Shown: positions 18,708 through 26,568 of the stretch, piece after piece
Position numbering within the stretch: the stretch's first letter is position 1
How the letters are laid out: each line of letters opens with the position of its first letter
Assembly: GCA_003135055.1 (NCBI GenBank)
Contig: PLDF01000163.1
Location: 1-57,686 of the forward strand
Direction: 5' to 3'
DNA: 57,686 bases
Origin: Bryobacterales bacterium
GTDB lineage: Bacteria; Acidobacteriota; Terriglobia; Bryobacterales; Bryobacteraceae
Notes under the pieces: generated by a model
Database searches by the model: none
Seen by the model: only the letters and a program-made list of their open reading frames with translations
Told to the model about the DNA's origin: nothing
Translations under genes and position numbers: made by a program

Positions 18708-19082
18708 GTGCGCCGTGTACCAGCGTTCGCCCTTTTGGCAGCGATCGGCTTCTCGCTGATTGCGCCGGGCGTATTGCTGGACGCGGCATCCAACCTGCCC
18801 GCCTGCTGCCGGCGCAGTGGAGCGCATCGCTGCACGATGAACATGGATGAGGCGGCGTCTAACTCCGGAATGCCGGCCCAGGCGATTCGACAGACGTGCC
18901 CCTCGTTCCCCGTCGCCATCGCCGCGCCCGCGTGTGCCAATCTCGCGCTGCCGAGGCCGTCCGCGGCGGTCTTCGCCGCGCTTCTCAGTCATCCATCGAT
19001 TCAATTTCAAACTGAAGCTCGCTATCGCGTCTCCTTCAGCCGTTCCCACCAAAAACGCGGACCTCCAGCCATCCTCTCCTAA
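18708..19082 (+). CDS. Small secreted Cys-rich protein preceding a TonB receptor
   Basis: 124 residues from GTG 18708 with a signal peptide (RRVPAFALLAAIGFSLIAPG). The mature start has the compact motif LPACCRRSGAHRCTM (CC, basic residues, His, Cys), which could ligate a metal. The rest is Ala/Pro-rich and mostly unstructured. I recall similar short proteins with a CCRR-x-G-x-H-x-C block in Acidobacteriota, often without annotated function. It lies 330 bases ahead of the TonB receptor in the same direction, so a shared role in metal or small-molecule uptake is possible but unproven. Confidence 0.5.
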   Translation: MRRVPAFALLAAIGFSLIAPGVLLDAASNLPACCRRSGAHRCTMNMDEAASNSGMPAQAIRQTCPSFPVAIAAPACANLALPRPSAAVFAALLSHPSIQFQTEARYRVSFSRSHQKRGPPAILS

Positions 19083-19415
19083 CCATCCACAAGAGCTTCG
19101 CGCCGCGAGTCACAGACCCGTTCAATCCGGCCCTGCCGGCGGCGGAGCTTTCAGGCCGCTCTTTCGAGGCATGCGCGAGTCTTCGCACCCGGCCAGCGCC
19201 GGCTGAAAGCCGGCGGCAGCCAAGGGTTGGCTGCCCCGCAATTTTTGCGGTAGGGTCGCCGGTATCGAAAGTAAGTGGCATTGGGATGCCATTCTGTGCG
19301 CCGGTTGCCGACCGCCGCTGTCGCCGCATCGGCGAGACTCGATAGCCGTTTCTAAACATCCCCGGGTAAGACTAAGTTTACTCGTGCTCTGTCACTGCCG
19401 GAACAGGAGAGTTGA
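19083..19415. other. Intergenic region with two palindromic repeats
   Basis: It contains GCCGGCTGAAAGCCGGC and the adjacent GGTTGGCTGCCCCGCA (about 19199-19238; also seen near 54729-54781), then a family A repeat at 19271-19344. A good Shine-Dalgarno (CAGGAGAG) sits just before the ATG at 19416. Confidence 0.6.
19271..19344. repeat. Dispersed repeat, family A, copy 1
   Basis: Shares GGATGCCATTCTG, GGTTGCCGACCGCCG and GGCGAGACTCGAT with copies at 21793-21863 and 24186-24264. It is intergenic and in the same orientation. Confidence 0.85.
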
Positions 19416-21611
19416 ATGCAAGGAAGTCGAATTGTATCTGTCGTCGTATTCTTTCCGCTTCTCATAGCGAACGCCGCGGAACCGGCCACCGTGCATGGCG
19501 TCGTGCACGATCCTGAACATCGTCCACTTCCGGGCGCCGCGGTCGTGCTCCGGAATTCCGCGTTTTCAAAAACCGCCGCCGCGGATGCCAACGGCGAGTT
19601 TCAGATGAGCGATGTTCCCGAAGGCGGGTACACGATCGCCGTTTCAGCCCAAGGTTTCCGGCCGTTCGAGCAACAGATCGCCGTCGCCGCCGGAAAAACG
19701 CCGGTGCTGCACTTGCAACTGGAGCTCGCGCCGGTAAGCTCCAGCATCGAAGTGTCCGGCGCCGCTAGCAAGCTCGATACGCAGACATCCACCGTGCAAA
19801 CCGCGGTCGATTCGCGGGAAATCTTTCACACGCCCGGCGCCGATCAGACCAACAGCCTGGCCATGATCACCGATTTCACGCCCGGAGCCTATATGGTTCA
19901 TGACATGCTCCACATGCGCGGCGGTCATCAGGTGAACTGGTTCTTCGATGGGATCCCCGTCGTCAATACGAACATCGCCGCCAATGTCGCTACGCTCATC
20001 AATCCGAAAAATGTCGAAGAGCTCGAAATCGAGCGCGGCGGATTTTCCAGCGAATACGGCGACCGCACTTACGGTTTCTTCAATGTCGTAACTCCGTCCG
20101 GCTTTGAGCGCGACCGCGAAGCGGACCTCGTCCTATCCGCCGGAAATTTCTATTCAACCGACGATCAGTTCAACGTCGGAAGCCACACGCCCCGCTTCGC
20201 CTATTACGCCAGCGTCGATGGAGACCGCTCCAACCTCGGTCTGGCGACGCCGGTCTCGCAGGTGATTCACGATCGATTGAGCGCCACTGGCGGATTCCTT
20301 TCCCTGCTCTATAATCCCAGCTCGAAGGATCAGTTTCGCTGGATCGCATCGCTGCGCGAGGACCATTACCAGGTTCCCAACGATTCGGACGCACAGGCCG
20401 CCGGCATCCGCGACCTCGACCTCGAACGCGATTACCTTGCCGGTTTTCATTGGACGCACAGCTTCTCGGACGAAGCGACCTTCACTCTCTCCCCATATTT
20501 CCACTACAACAACGCACATGACCTCGGCGGCGCCGGCGATACGCCTTTTGTACTTGACGACAACGTGCGGTCGAATTACTTCGGCGGGCGATCCGCGCTG
20601 CAAGTGCAGAAGAAGCGCCACAACGCTCGCATCGGAATCGAGATCTGGGGCCAGCGCGACAACACGTTCTTCGGCCTTACCGAAAATCCCGGCGGCAATG
20701 TGTTGAATCAAACCGAGAAACATTGGGCCAATTCGAACGCGCTGTTCCTGGAAGATCAATACAAGGCGGCCTCGTGGCTTACTTTCGACCTCGGTCTTCG
20801 TCTCACCCATTACGCCGGCTTGGTGAACGAAAACGCCGCGGATCCCCGTCTTGGCGCCGCGATCCGAATCCCCAAACTCAAGTGGGTGCTGCACGGCTAT
20901 TACGCGTATTACTATCAGCCGCCGCCCCTCGACAGTCTCGCGGGCCCCGCGCTTCAATTCGCCGTTGCGCAAGGCTACGGCTTCATTCCGCTTCACGGCG
21001 AACGCGATATTCAGCACGACATCGGCTTGTCGATACCGGTGCGCGGGTGGTCGCTCGACCTCGACGACTTTCACACCAGCGCGCGTAATTTTCTGGATCA
21101 CGACGTGATCGGCAATTCGGGTATTTTCATCCCGCTCACCGATCTGGGCGCGATCATCCACGGCGCCGAAGTCACTGTGCGTTCGCCGAAGCTTTTCAAG
21201 ATCGCGCAGTGGAGGGTTGCGTATTCCAATCAGATCGGGCAAGGCATCGGCCCCATTACCGGCGGCTTGCTCGAATTCGCCTCGTCCGGCAATTTTCTTC
21301 TCGATCACGACCAGCGAAACACGCTGACATCCGTTTTGTCGTTCAGCTTGCCCGGCCGCTGGTGGATGACGCCCGCCTATCAGTTCGGCTCGGGATTTTT
21401 AAACCAGGATGGTCCCGCGCATCTGCCGCCCCATTCGACGTTCGATTTCGCTATCGGAAAGAGCATCGGCGAGAACTGGAGCGTCGCCGCGAACGCCGTC
21501 AATGTCGCTAACACGCGCTACCTGCTCGACACTAGCAACACGTTCGGCGGAACGCACTACATCAACCCGCGTCAAATCTATGGTGAACTGAGGTATCGAT
21601 TCCATTTCTAG
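19416..21611 (+). CDS. TonB-dependent outer-membrane receptor with regulatory-like N-terminal domain
   Basis: 731 residues. A signal peptide (MQGSRIVSVVVFFPLLIANA) is followed by a CarboxypepD_reg-like domain (residues about 23-105: VHGVVHDPEHRPLPGAAVVL ... EGGYTIAVSAQGF). Then come a plug domain (DQTNSLAMITDFTPGAYMVH, HMRGGHQVNWFFDGIPVVNT, NPKNVEELEIERGGFSSEYG) and a beta-barrel ending in the aromatic strand IYGELRYRFHF. The size of about 730 is that of a true TonB receptor, smaller than the 1000-residue SusC-like or Oar-like proteins of the phylum. It would import a siderophore, metal chelate or sugar across the outer membrane. The substrate is not deducible, though the upstream Cys-rich protein hints at a metal. 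Confidence 0.88.
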   Translation: MQGSRIVSVVVFFPLLIANAAEPATVHGVVHDPEHRPLPGAAVVLRNSAFSKTAAADANGEFQMSDVPEGGYTIAVSAQGFRPFEQQIAVAAGKTPVLHLQLELAPVSSSIEVSGAASKLDTQTSTVQTAVDSREIFHTPGADQTNSLAMITDFTPGAYMVHDMLHMRGGHQVNWFFDGIPVVNTNIAANVATLINPKNVEELEIERGGFSSEYGDRTYGFFNVVTPSGFERDREADLVLSAGNFYSTDDQFNVGSHTPRFAYYASVDGDRSNLGLATPVSQVIHDRLSATGGFLSLLYNPSSKDQFRWIASLREDHYQVPNDSDAQAAGIRDLDLERDYLAGFHWTHSFSDEATFTLSPYFHYNNAHDLGGAGDTPFVLDDNVRSNYFGGRSALQVQKKRHNARIGIEIWGQRDNTFFGLTENPGGNVLNQTEKHWANSNALFLEDQYKAASWLTFDLGLRLTHYAGLVNENAADPRLGAAIRIPKLKWVLHGYYAYYYQPPPLDSLAGPALQFAVAQGYGFIPLHGERDIQHDIGLSIPVRGWSLDLDDFHTSARNFLDHDVIGNSGIFIPLTDLGAIIHGAEVTVRSPKLFKIAQWRVAYSNQIGQGIGPITGGLLEFASSGNFLLDHDQRNTLTSVLSFSLPGRWWMTPAYQFGSGFLNQDGPAHLPPHSTFDFAIGKSIGENWSVAANAVNVANTRYLLDTSNTFGGTHYINPRQIYGELRYRFHF

Positions 21612-21951
21612 TTCTGCCTCAGCGAGCCTGCAGCCGCCTTGCAGGCGGCCCGGGAGTTTCTACATCCCGGGCGGGTCGGAGGTGGGACAGACGATTCGGT
21701 TTACGTCGTCTGTCTTTCGCGAGGCATGACGGACCACAGAAGGCGACGGTCTGTCCCAGCTGTTCTTTGCGCCGGGCCGGCCGCCCCACAATGTAAGTGG
21801 CATTGTGGATGCCATCCTGAGCGGCGGCTGCCAACCGCCGCTCTCACCTGCGAGACTCGATGATGGACTCACATTCCGATCCCGAGCTGTTCGAAGTGGA
21901 GATGCAAAACGCCTCTGCGGATGTATTGGATCGCCGACTCCCGGAGCGCCG
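21612..21951. other. Intergenic region with several inverted repeats
   Basis: The 340-base gap between convergent genes contains GTGGGACAGAC and its inverse GTCTGTCCCA (about 21682 and 21751), GCCTTGCAGGCGGC (about 21630) and the family A repeat at 21793-21863. No gene was recognised. Confidence 0.5.
21793..21863. repeat. Dispersed repeat, family A, copy 2
   Basis: Contains GTAAGTGGCATTGTGGATGC, then CATCCTGAGCGGCGGCTGCC, AACCGCCG and GCGAGACTCGAT. It aligns with 19271-19344 and 24186-24264. Confidence 0.85.
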
Positions 21952-22737
21952 CTATATAGCCGCCGCCGCAGCCGACCGCAACTGCGACACCACTTCCTTC
22001 GACCTCTCCAGCAGCAGTACGTGTTCCGCGCCCGTGCCCACAAACCGCATGCCGCGCTCCGTCCAAGCCTGCGCCATGGCCACATTGCGCACCTGAATGC
22101 CGGGCGTCACGCCGTGTTTCCGGCATTGCTCGATGAGCTTTTCCACGGCTGAAATCAGCTGGGGATTCTCGAACTCTCCGGGGATGCCGAGCGCGATCGA
22201 TAGATCCGCCGGGCCTACCATGGCGATGTCGAGCCCTTTGAGCGAAAGCAATTCGTCGGCGCGTTCCAATGCCGCCCGGGTTTCGAACTGCACTACCGAA
22301 ACCGTGTTGCGGTCCATGTGCTCGATAATCTCCGGCATGGTGTGCGTTTCGTAGCCGATCATAGTCGGATTCACGCCGAAGCCGCGTTTGCCCACCGGCG
22401 GATAGCGCAGCCAGCTCAGCGCTTCTTCGAGGGCCTTCGCGTCGTCCACGCGCGGCAGAATGATCCCTTGCGCGCCCGAATCGAGCAGCCGCGCGACCAG
22501 CGAATAGAGCAGCTCGCACACGCGCACCAGGGGCGTTATGCCCGCTTCGAGCGAGGCCTGGATCATGTCCTGCACCGTCTCCAGGTCGAAGGCGCTGTGC
22601 TCCATGTCGATGAAGACGTAATCGAAGCCGGCAGCGGCGAAAGTGCGCGCGACTTCGGGCGACCGGTATGCCTGCAACATGCAGCCGAATACCGTTTCGC
22701 CCTTGGCGAGGCGTTCACGGGCGAGGTTGATACGCAT
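21952..22737 (-). CDS. HpcH/HpaI family aldolase (2-keto-3-deoxy-sugar-acid/hydroxy-oxo-acid type)
   Basis: 261 residues, the usual family length, ATG at 22737. It is a class II pyruvate aldolase of the HpcH/HpaI/citrate-lyase superfamily. Motifs are FGCMLQAYRSPEVARTFAAA, GFDYVFIDMEHSAFDLETVQ (acidic residues plus His), LVRVCE, LLDSGAQGIILPRVDDA, VVQFETRAALE (metal-binding Glu), MVGPADLSIALGIPGEF and GIQVRNVAMAQAWTERGMRF. It cleaves 2-keto-3-deoxy or 4-hydroxy-2-oxo acids to pyruvate and an aldehyde; the exact substrate is open. It stands alone and converges with the TonB receptor gene. Its presence fits the sugar-acid catabolism theme (rhamnulose-1-phosphate aldolase and enolase-superfamily genes further on). 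Confidence 0.88.
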   Translation of the reverse strand: MRINLARERLAKGETVFGCMLQAYRSPEVARTFAAAGFDYVFIDMEHSAFDLETVQDMIQASLEAGITPLVRVCELLYSLVARLLDSGAQGIILPRVDDAKALEEALSWLRYPPVGKRGFGVNPTMIGYETHTMPEIIEHMDRNTVSVVQFETRAALERADELLSLKGLDIAMVGPADLSIALGIPGEFENPQLISAVEKLIEQCRKHGVTPGIQVRNVAMAQAWTERGMRFVGTGAEHVLLLERSKEVVSQLRSAAAAAI

Positions 22738-22902
22738 AGTGCTCCTTCATTTTGGCGATTTTCAACGAACCTCTATGCTACCAGCCGTTCCGTGATATTC
22801 TGTCGGCATCTGCCTATGACTGTTCGCTAACGCAGTCCGCGTTGCAGTTTAACCCCGCAGCCGAAGTGTGTCTAGGCATAGTTTGTCTAGCAGGAGCGAA
22901 CA

Positions 22903-23967
22903 GTGAATCTGGAATCCCTTGGCGCCGATGCGCATGTGCATCGCGCCTTTCAAACGTATGCCGCGCAGGGCCTTATTTTGGCGCGCGTGGCCGTTTCCCA
23001 TCGCGATTTGTATCGTCTTTATGCCGACGCCGGCGAAGTGGCGGGCGAACCTGCCGGCGCACTGTGGCATCGCAGCGCGGATGCCGCCGCCATGCCCGTG
23101 GTGGGCGATTGGGTGGCGGCGCGAATCGTCGGTCCCGCGCAAGCCATTGTGGAAGCGGTGTTGCCGCGGCGTTCGTGCTTCGAGCGGCGCAATCCCGGTA
23201 AGCGCGAAGACCGTCAGGCGATCGCCGCCAACATCGACTTGGTGTTTCTGATCTGTGGCCTGGATGGCGATTTCAACTTGCGCCGCCTGGAGCGGTATCT
23301 CACGCTCGCGGCCGAAAGCGGCGTGCCGCCGGTCGTCGTGCTCAACAAAGCCGACCTATGCGGCGATGCGGCGGCCCGCGCGCGGGAGGCGGCCGCCGTG
23401 GCTGGTTCCAATCCGGTGGTCGCGCTGAGCGCGTTGGAGGATGGCGGAATCGAGCCGCTGCATGCATTTCTCGGGTCCGGCCGCACGGTGGCGCTTCTGG
23501 GCTCGTCAGGCGTTGGCAAGTCGACCATCGTCAACCGGTTGCTCGGCGGAGAGCAGTTCCTCACCGGCGCAGTGCGCCAATTGGACGGCCGCGGCCGGCA
23601 CACCACCACGCACCGCGAGCTGGCGCCGCTGCCCGCGGGCGGCGCGCTCATCGATACGCCCGGCATGCGCGAATTGCAGCTTTGGGCGGGGCAAGGGAGC
23701 GTGGATGAAGTCTTCGACGAAATCGTTACGCTGGCGGCGCAGTGCCGCTTCGGCGATTGCACGCATGCGGTGGAACCGGGCTGCGCGGTGCAGGCCGCGT
23801 TGGCTATCGGAGCCGTCTCACCGGACCGCTGGGAGAGCTACCGGAAACTGCTGGGCGAAGCGCGCCGCCATGAGGCGCTCGCCGACGCGCAAATCGCGCA
23901 GGAACGCAAACGCAAGCTCAAGCAGATCATGAAGGCGCATCGCCGGTTCTATAAGTCGCAGCGATGA
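22903..23967 (+). CDS. rsgA: Ribosome biogenesis GTPase RsgA
   Basis: 354 residues from GTG 22903 with AGGAG seven bases upstream. RsgA is a circularly permuted GTPase that checks late 30S maturation. It has an N-terminal OB fold (about 1-95) and the linker GKREDRQAIAANIDLVFLIC. The permuted G motifs are VVLNKADL (G4), VALSALEDGG (G5), LLGSSGVGKSTIVNRLLG (P-loop), GRGRHTTTHRELAPLP (G2) and IDTPGMRELQLW (G3). A C-terminal zinc-binding domain follows (CRFGDCTHAVEPGCAVQAA). The C terminus is basic (KRKLKQIMKAHRRFYKSQR). Complete and typical, it is divergently oriented from the aldolase gene. Confidence 0.96.
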   Translation: MNLESLGADAHVHRAFQTYAAQGLILARVAVSHRDLYRLYADAGEVAGEPAGALWHRSADAAAMPVVGDWVAARIVGPAQAIVEAVLPRRSCFERRNPGKREDRQAIAANIDLVFLICGLDGDFNLRRLERYLTLAAESGVPPVVVLNKADLCGDAAARAREAAAVAGSNPVVALSALEDGGIEPLHAFLGSGRTVALLGSSGVGKSTIVNRLLGGEQFLTGAVRQLDGRGRHTTTHRELAPLPAGGALIDTPGMRELQLWAGQGSVDEVFDEIVTLAAQCRFGDCTHAVEPGCAVQAALAIGAVSPDRWESYRKLLGEARRHEALADAQIAQERKRKLKQIMKAHRRFYKSQR

Positions 23968-23975
23968 ACCGGCGC

Positions 23976-23999
23976 GTGGCGCGGGCCCATGACCTGCGA
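23976..23999. repeat. Dispersed repeat, family B, copy 2
   Basis: GTGGCGCGGGCCCATGACCT block, one base different from copies at 16987 and 26522; nine bases after the rsgA stop. Confidence 0.8.
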
Positions 24000-24185
24000 G
24001 GTTTGACCAAGCCGCAGCGCGCGTGCGCGAGTTGATCGAGCGTCGAGGCGAAGAGAGTATCTCTCCGGTCGAGAACGGGGAGCTGGAAAGAGTATCTCCT
24101 CAAGCATCTGATGATTATGGCTAAGGCGCGCGCAGCTTCGCCTGAAATCCTGTGGAGCTCCGCATAATTGAGTGACAGCAGTTGT

Positions 24186-24264
24186 GGGGCAGGATGCCAT
24201 CCTGCGCGGTGGTTGCCAACCAGTTGCCAACCGCCGCCATCGCCGTATTTAGCGAGACTCGATA
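24186..24264. repeat. Dispersed repeat, family A, copy 3
   Basis: Contains GGGGCAGGATGCCATCCTGC, GGTTGCCAACC (with an internal duplication of GTTGCCAACC), GCCGTATTT and AGCGAGACTCGAT. It aligns with copies at 19271 and 21793. Confidence 0.85.
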
Positions 24265-24359
24265 AGGCTCTGCGTGTGCCGAATGGCCATTTTTGCCGGC
24301 CCGCGGCTTGTATCCGGCGCAATGCATGGAAGGGCTCCGATATCGCCAGCTTCGGGTGG

Positions 24360-24560
24360 GAACCGGGGCGGCTTGTTCCTCTATTTCATCCGCGGCGCGA
24401 TCTACGGAACGATCGCTTTCGGCTTGAGGACGGTGAGATCGTTCCCCTTACGGAAACGGCTGCTGCAACAGTACGTCTGCTCCGGCTTAACCTGCACGGC
24501 CGCCTGACGGAGCGCCAGGCGCTGTCCCAACCTGGACGTCATCCCCGCGGAAATCGATGA
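24360..24560 (+). pseudogene. C-terminal remnant of an HNH endonuclease-like protein
   Basis: This open stretch reads EPGRLVPLFHPRRDLRNDRF, then RLEDGEIVPLTETAAATVRL, LRLNLHGRLTERQALSQPGR. It closely follows the pattern of the segment downstream of the HNH box in a common family of stand-alone HNH nucleases ('D-P-x-T-G-x-x-V-P-L-F-x-P-R-x-x-x-W-x-x-H-F'). The HNH catalytic part itself is not found upstream; the preceding 390 bases are repeats and non-coding DNA. The fragment is dead. Confidence rests on motif memory only. Confidence 0.5.
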
Positions 24561-24590
24561 ACGGTTGGTCGTCGTGGCATAATTCCAAGT

Positions 24591-25280
24591 ATGGAAATCA
24601 CCTGGCTGGGTCACGGAACGTTCCATTTTCGCCTCTCCTCGGGTCAAGTTTTTCTCATGGACCCGTGGACCGAAAACCCAAAGTTCCCCAAAGGCTTCGA
24701 GATCGATCGCGTCGACGCCATCTGCGTCTCGCACGGGCACTTCGATCACATCCACGACGCCGTGCCGCTGGCGAAGAAATTCTCGCCTGAAGTGGTCGCA
24801 ATCTTCGAGGCCTGCGTTTGGCTGGAGTCGAAAGGCGTACAGAATACGCGGCCAATGAACAAGGGCGGCTCGCAGCAAGTGGCAGGCGTGACTGTCACTA
24901 TGACGCACGCCGTGCATAGTTGCGGCATCCTCGACGAGGGGAAGATCATTTACGGCGGAGAGGCCGCGGGCTATGTGCTGCGCTTCGCCGACGGGCGTGC
25001 GCTCTACTTCGCGGGCGATACCAACGTCTTTTCCGACATGCAGCTGATCGAGCAGCTCTACCACCCCGAGCTGGCGATCGTCCCGATTGGCGATCTCTAC
25101 ACCATGAGTCCGCATGAAGCGGCCGCTGCGTGCAAGCTGCTGCGCCCGGCGAAGGTGATCCCCATGCACTTCGGAACGTTTCCTGCGCTCACCGGCACGC
25201 CGGAACAGCTGCGCGAAAAACTGGCGCACTCGCAGACCGAAGTATGGGCGCTCGAACCGGGCAAGACCGTGAAGTGGTGA
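24591..25280 (+). CDS. UPF0173 family metal-dependent hydrolase (metallo-beta-lactamase fold)
   Basis: 229 residues, the standard length of the YtkL/UPF0173 family. MEITWLGHGTFHFRL opens the fold. The metal-binding HGHFDHIHDAV motif is at about residues 48-58, and further ligands are in MTHAVHSCG, FAGDTNVFSDM and IPMHFGTFP. It is a zinc- or manganese-dependent hydrolase of unknown physiological substrate. It ends six bases before the enolase-superfamily gene, so the pair is probably translated from one mRNA. Confidence 0.9.
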   Translation: MEITWLGHGTFHFRLSSGQVFLMDPWTENPKFPKGFEIDRVDAICVSHGHFDHIHDAVPLAKKFSPEVVAIFEACVWLESKGVQNTRPMNKGGSQQVAGVTVTMTHAVHSCGILDEGKIIYGGEAAGYVLRFADGRALYFAGDTNVFSDMQLIEQLYHPELAIVPIGDLYTMSPHEAAAACKLLRPAKVIPMHFGTFPALTGTPEQLREKLAHSQTEVWALEPGKTVKW

Positions 25281-25286
25281 ACGAAT

Positions 25287-26513
25287 ATGAACCGCCGTAA
25301 TTTCGTCAAGACCTCCGCCGTCGCCGCTCTCGTCGCGGCATCCTCGGCATCCGCCGCGGCCGGCGACGCCGACACTGCTGCTCCGGACTGGCAGCAGCCG
25401 GTCTTCGACCTTCACAAGAAGATCGCTTCTCCCGTGAAGATCGCTTCCATCGACCTTCTGCAATCGGGCAGGCAGTTCTTCCTGCGCACGCGCTCCACAG
25501 ACGGCGCCGAGGGCCTGATCCTCACCAAGGACATGGAGGATTTCATCCCCATCTTGCACCGCCGCGTGATTCCCGCTTTCCTGAATAAGGACGCGCGCGA
25601 CATGGAGACTCTGGTCGACGACGTGTATATCGCCAACTACAAGCTATCGGGGCAGGCCTTCTGGTGCCCGGTGGCATATGTCGAGCAGAGCCTGCTCGAT
25701 CTAATGGGAAAAACCGCGCATAAGAGCGCCGCCGAGCTCATGGGCGGCATTTTGCGCAAGGAGATTCCGGTGTATCTCTCCGGATCGGGCCGCGACACTA
25801 CCGCCGAAGAGGAAGTGGATGTCTATGTTCGCGGAGTAGAGGAAACCGGCGCCAAGGCCGTGAAGTTCAAGATCGGCGGGCGCATGAGCGCCAATCGCGA
25901 CACCTACCCGGGCCGCACGGAAAAGATTTTCGAGCTCGCGGCGAAGACGCTGGCCGGCAAGGTGACTCTGATGGCCGATTCCAACGGCAGTTACAGCGTG
26001 GCCAAAGCTATTGAGGTGGGCAAGCGCCTGCAAGAGATGAAGTATCTCTGGTTCGAAGAGCCCTGCCCGTGGGAGCAGTTGGGCGATACCAAGAAGGTGG
26101 CCGACGCCCTCGATATTAAGATCGCGTTTGGCGAGCAGAATTCCAGCCTGTGGCAGTTCCAGTGGATGATTGACAACCGCGTGATGGATGTCGTCCAGCC
26201 CGACCTCAATTACAACGGCGGATTTACGCGCGCCGCGCGCGTCGCACGCATGGCGCGCAAGGCGAACATGTGGATCTGTCCGCACAACACGCAGACCGGC
26301 GCCGCCAGCGTCAACATTTTGCAGTTCGCCGCATCGACGCCGAATATCGGCCCATACATGGAATACGTACACCGTTCCGAAGCCAAGCCGGAATCGTGGT
26401 ACAAGCCGAATTTCGCGATTAAGAATGGCGTGATTGCGCTGCCCGCCGGGCCAGGCATGGGCCTGGAGTTCGACCCGGATTTCGTCCGGAAAGCTACCAT
26501 AGTGAAGGCCTGA
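25287..26513 (+). CDS. Enolase-superfamily (mandelate racemase/muconate lactonising type) enzyme with Tat signal
   Basis: 408 residues; Tat leader MNRRNFVKTSAVAALVAASS. The enolase C-terminal barrel has AVKFKIGGRMSANRDTYPG (catalytic Lys region), TLMADSNGSYSVAKAIEVG (metal Asp), LWFEEPCPWEQLGDTKKVAD (metal Glu), IAFGEQNSS (metal Glu), DVVQPDLNYNGGFTRAARVA and the catalytic-His region WICPHNTQTG. Such enzymes dehydrate or racemise sugar acids, for example galactarate, rhamnonate or arabinonate. A Tat-exported form is common in Acidobacteriota and Planctomycetes. It follows the UPF0173 gene by six bases. The substrate is not assignable from sequence alone. Confidence 0.88.
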   Translation: MNRRNFVKTSAVAALVAASSASAAAGDADTAAPDWQQPVFDLHKKIASPVKIASIDLLQSGRQFFLRTRSTDGAEGLILTKDMEDFIPILHRRVIPAFLNKDARDMETLVDDVYIANYKLSGQAFWCPVAYVEQSLLDLMGKTAHKSAAELMGGILRKEIPVYLSGSGRDTTAEEEVDVYVRGVEETGAKAVKFKIGGRMSANRDTYPGRTEKIFELAAKTLAGKVTLMADSNGSYSVAKAIEVGKRLQEMKYLWFEEPCPWEQLGDTKKVADALDIKIAFGEQNSSLWQFQWMIDNRVMDVVQPDLNYNGGFTRAARVARMARKANMWICPHNTQTGAASVNILQFAASTPNIGPYMEYVHRSEAKPESWYKPNFAIKNGVIALPAGPGMGLEFDPDFVRKATIVKA

Positions 26514-26521
26514 GTTAGTTA

Positions 26522-26545
26522 GTGGCGCGGGCCCATGGCCTGCGA
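26522..26545. repeat. Dispersed repeat, family B, copy 3
   Basis: Exact match to the block at 16987-17009, lying between convergent genes nine bases after a stop codon. Confidence 0.85.
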
Positions 26546-26568
26546 CTTCCTGCTCGCGGACTTGCTGT

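Noticed and set aside
20154..21308. 384-codon minus-strand open frame opposite the TonB receptor
   Set aside because: It is a shadow frame: the plus strand encodes a motif-rich receptor, while the minus product is Arg/Val-rich with no domain.
24402..25559. 385-codon minus-strand open frame
   Set aside because: It lies opposite the UPF0173 hydrolase and enolase-superfamily genes and shows no domain or start signal.
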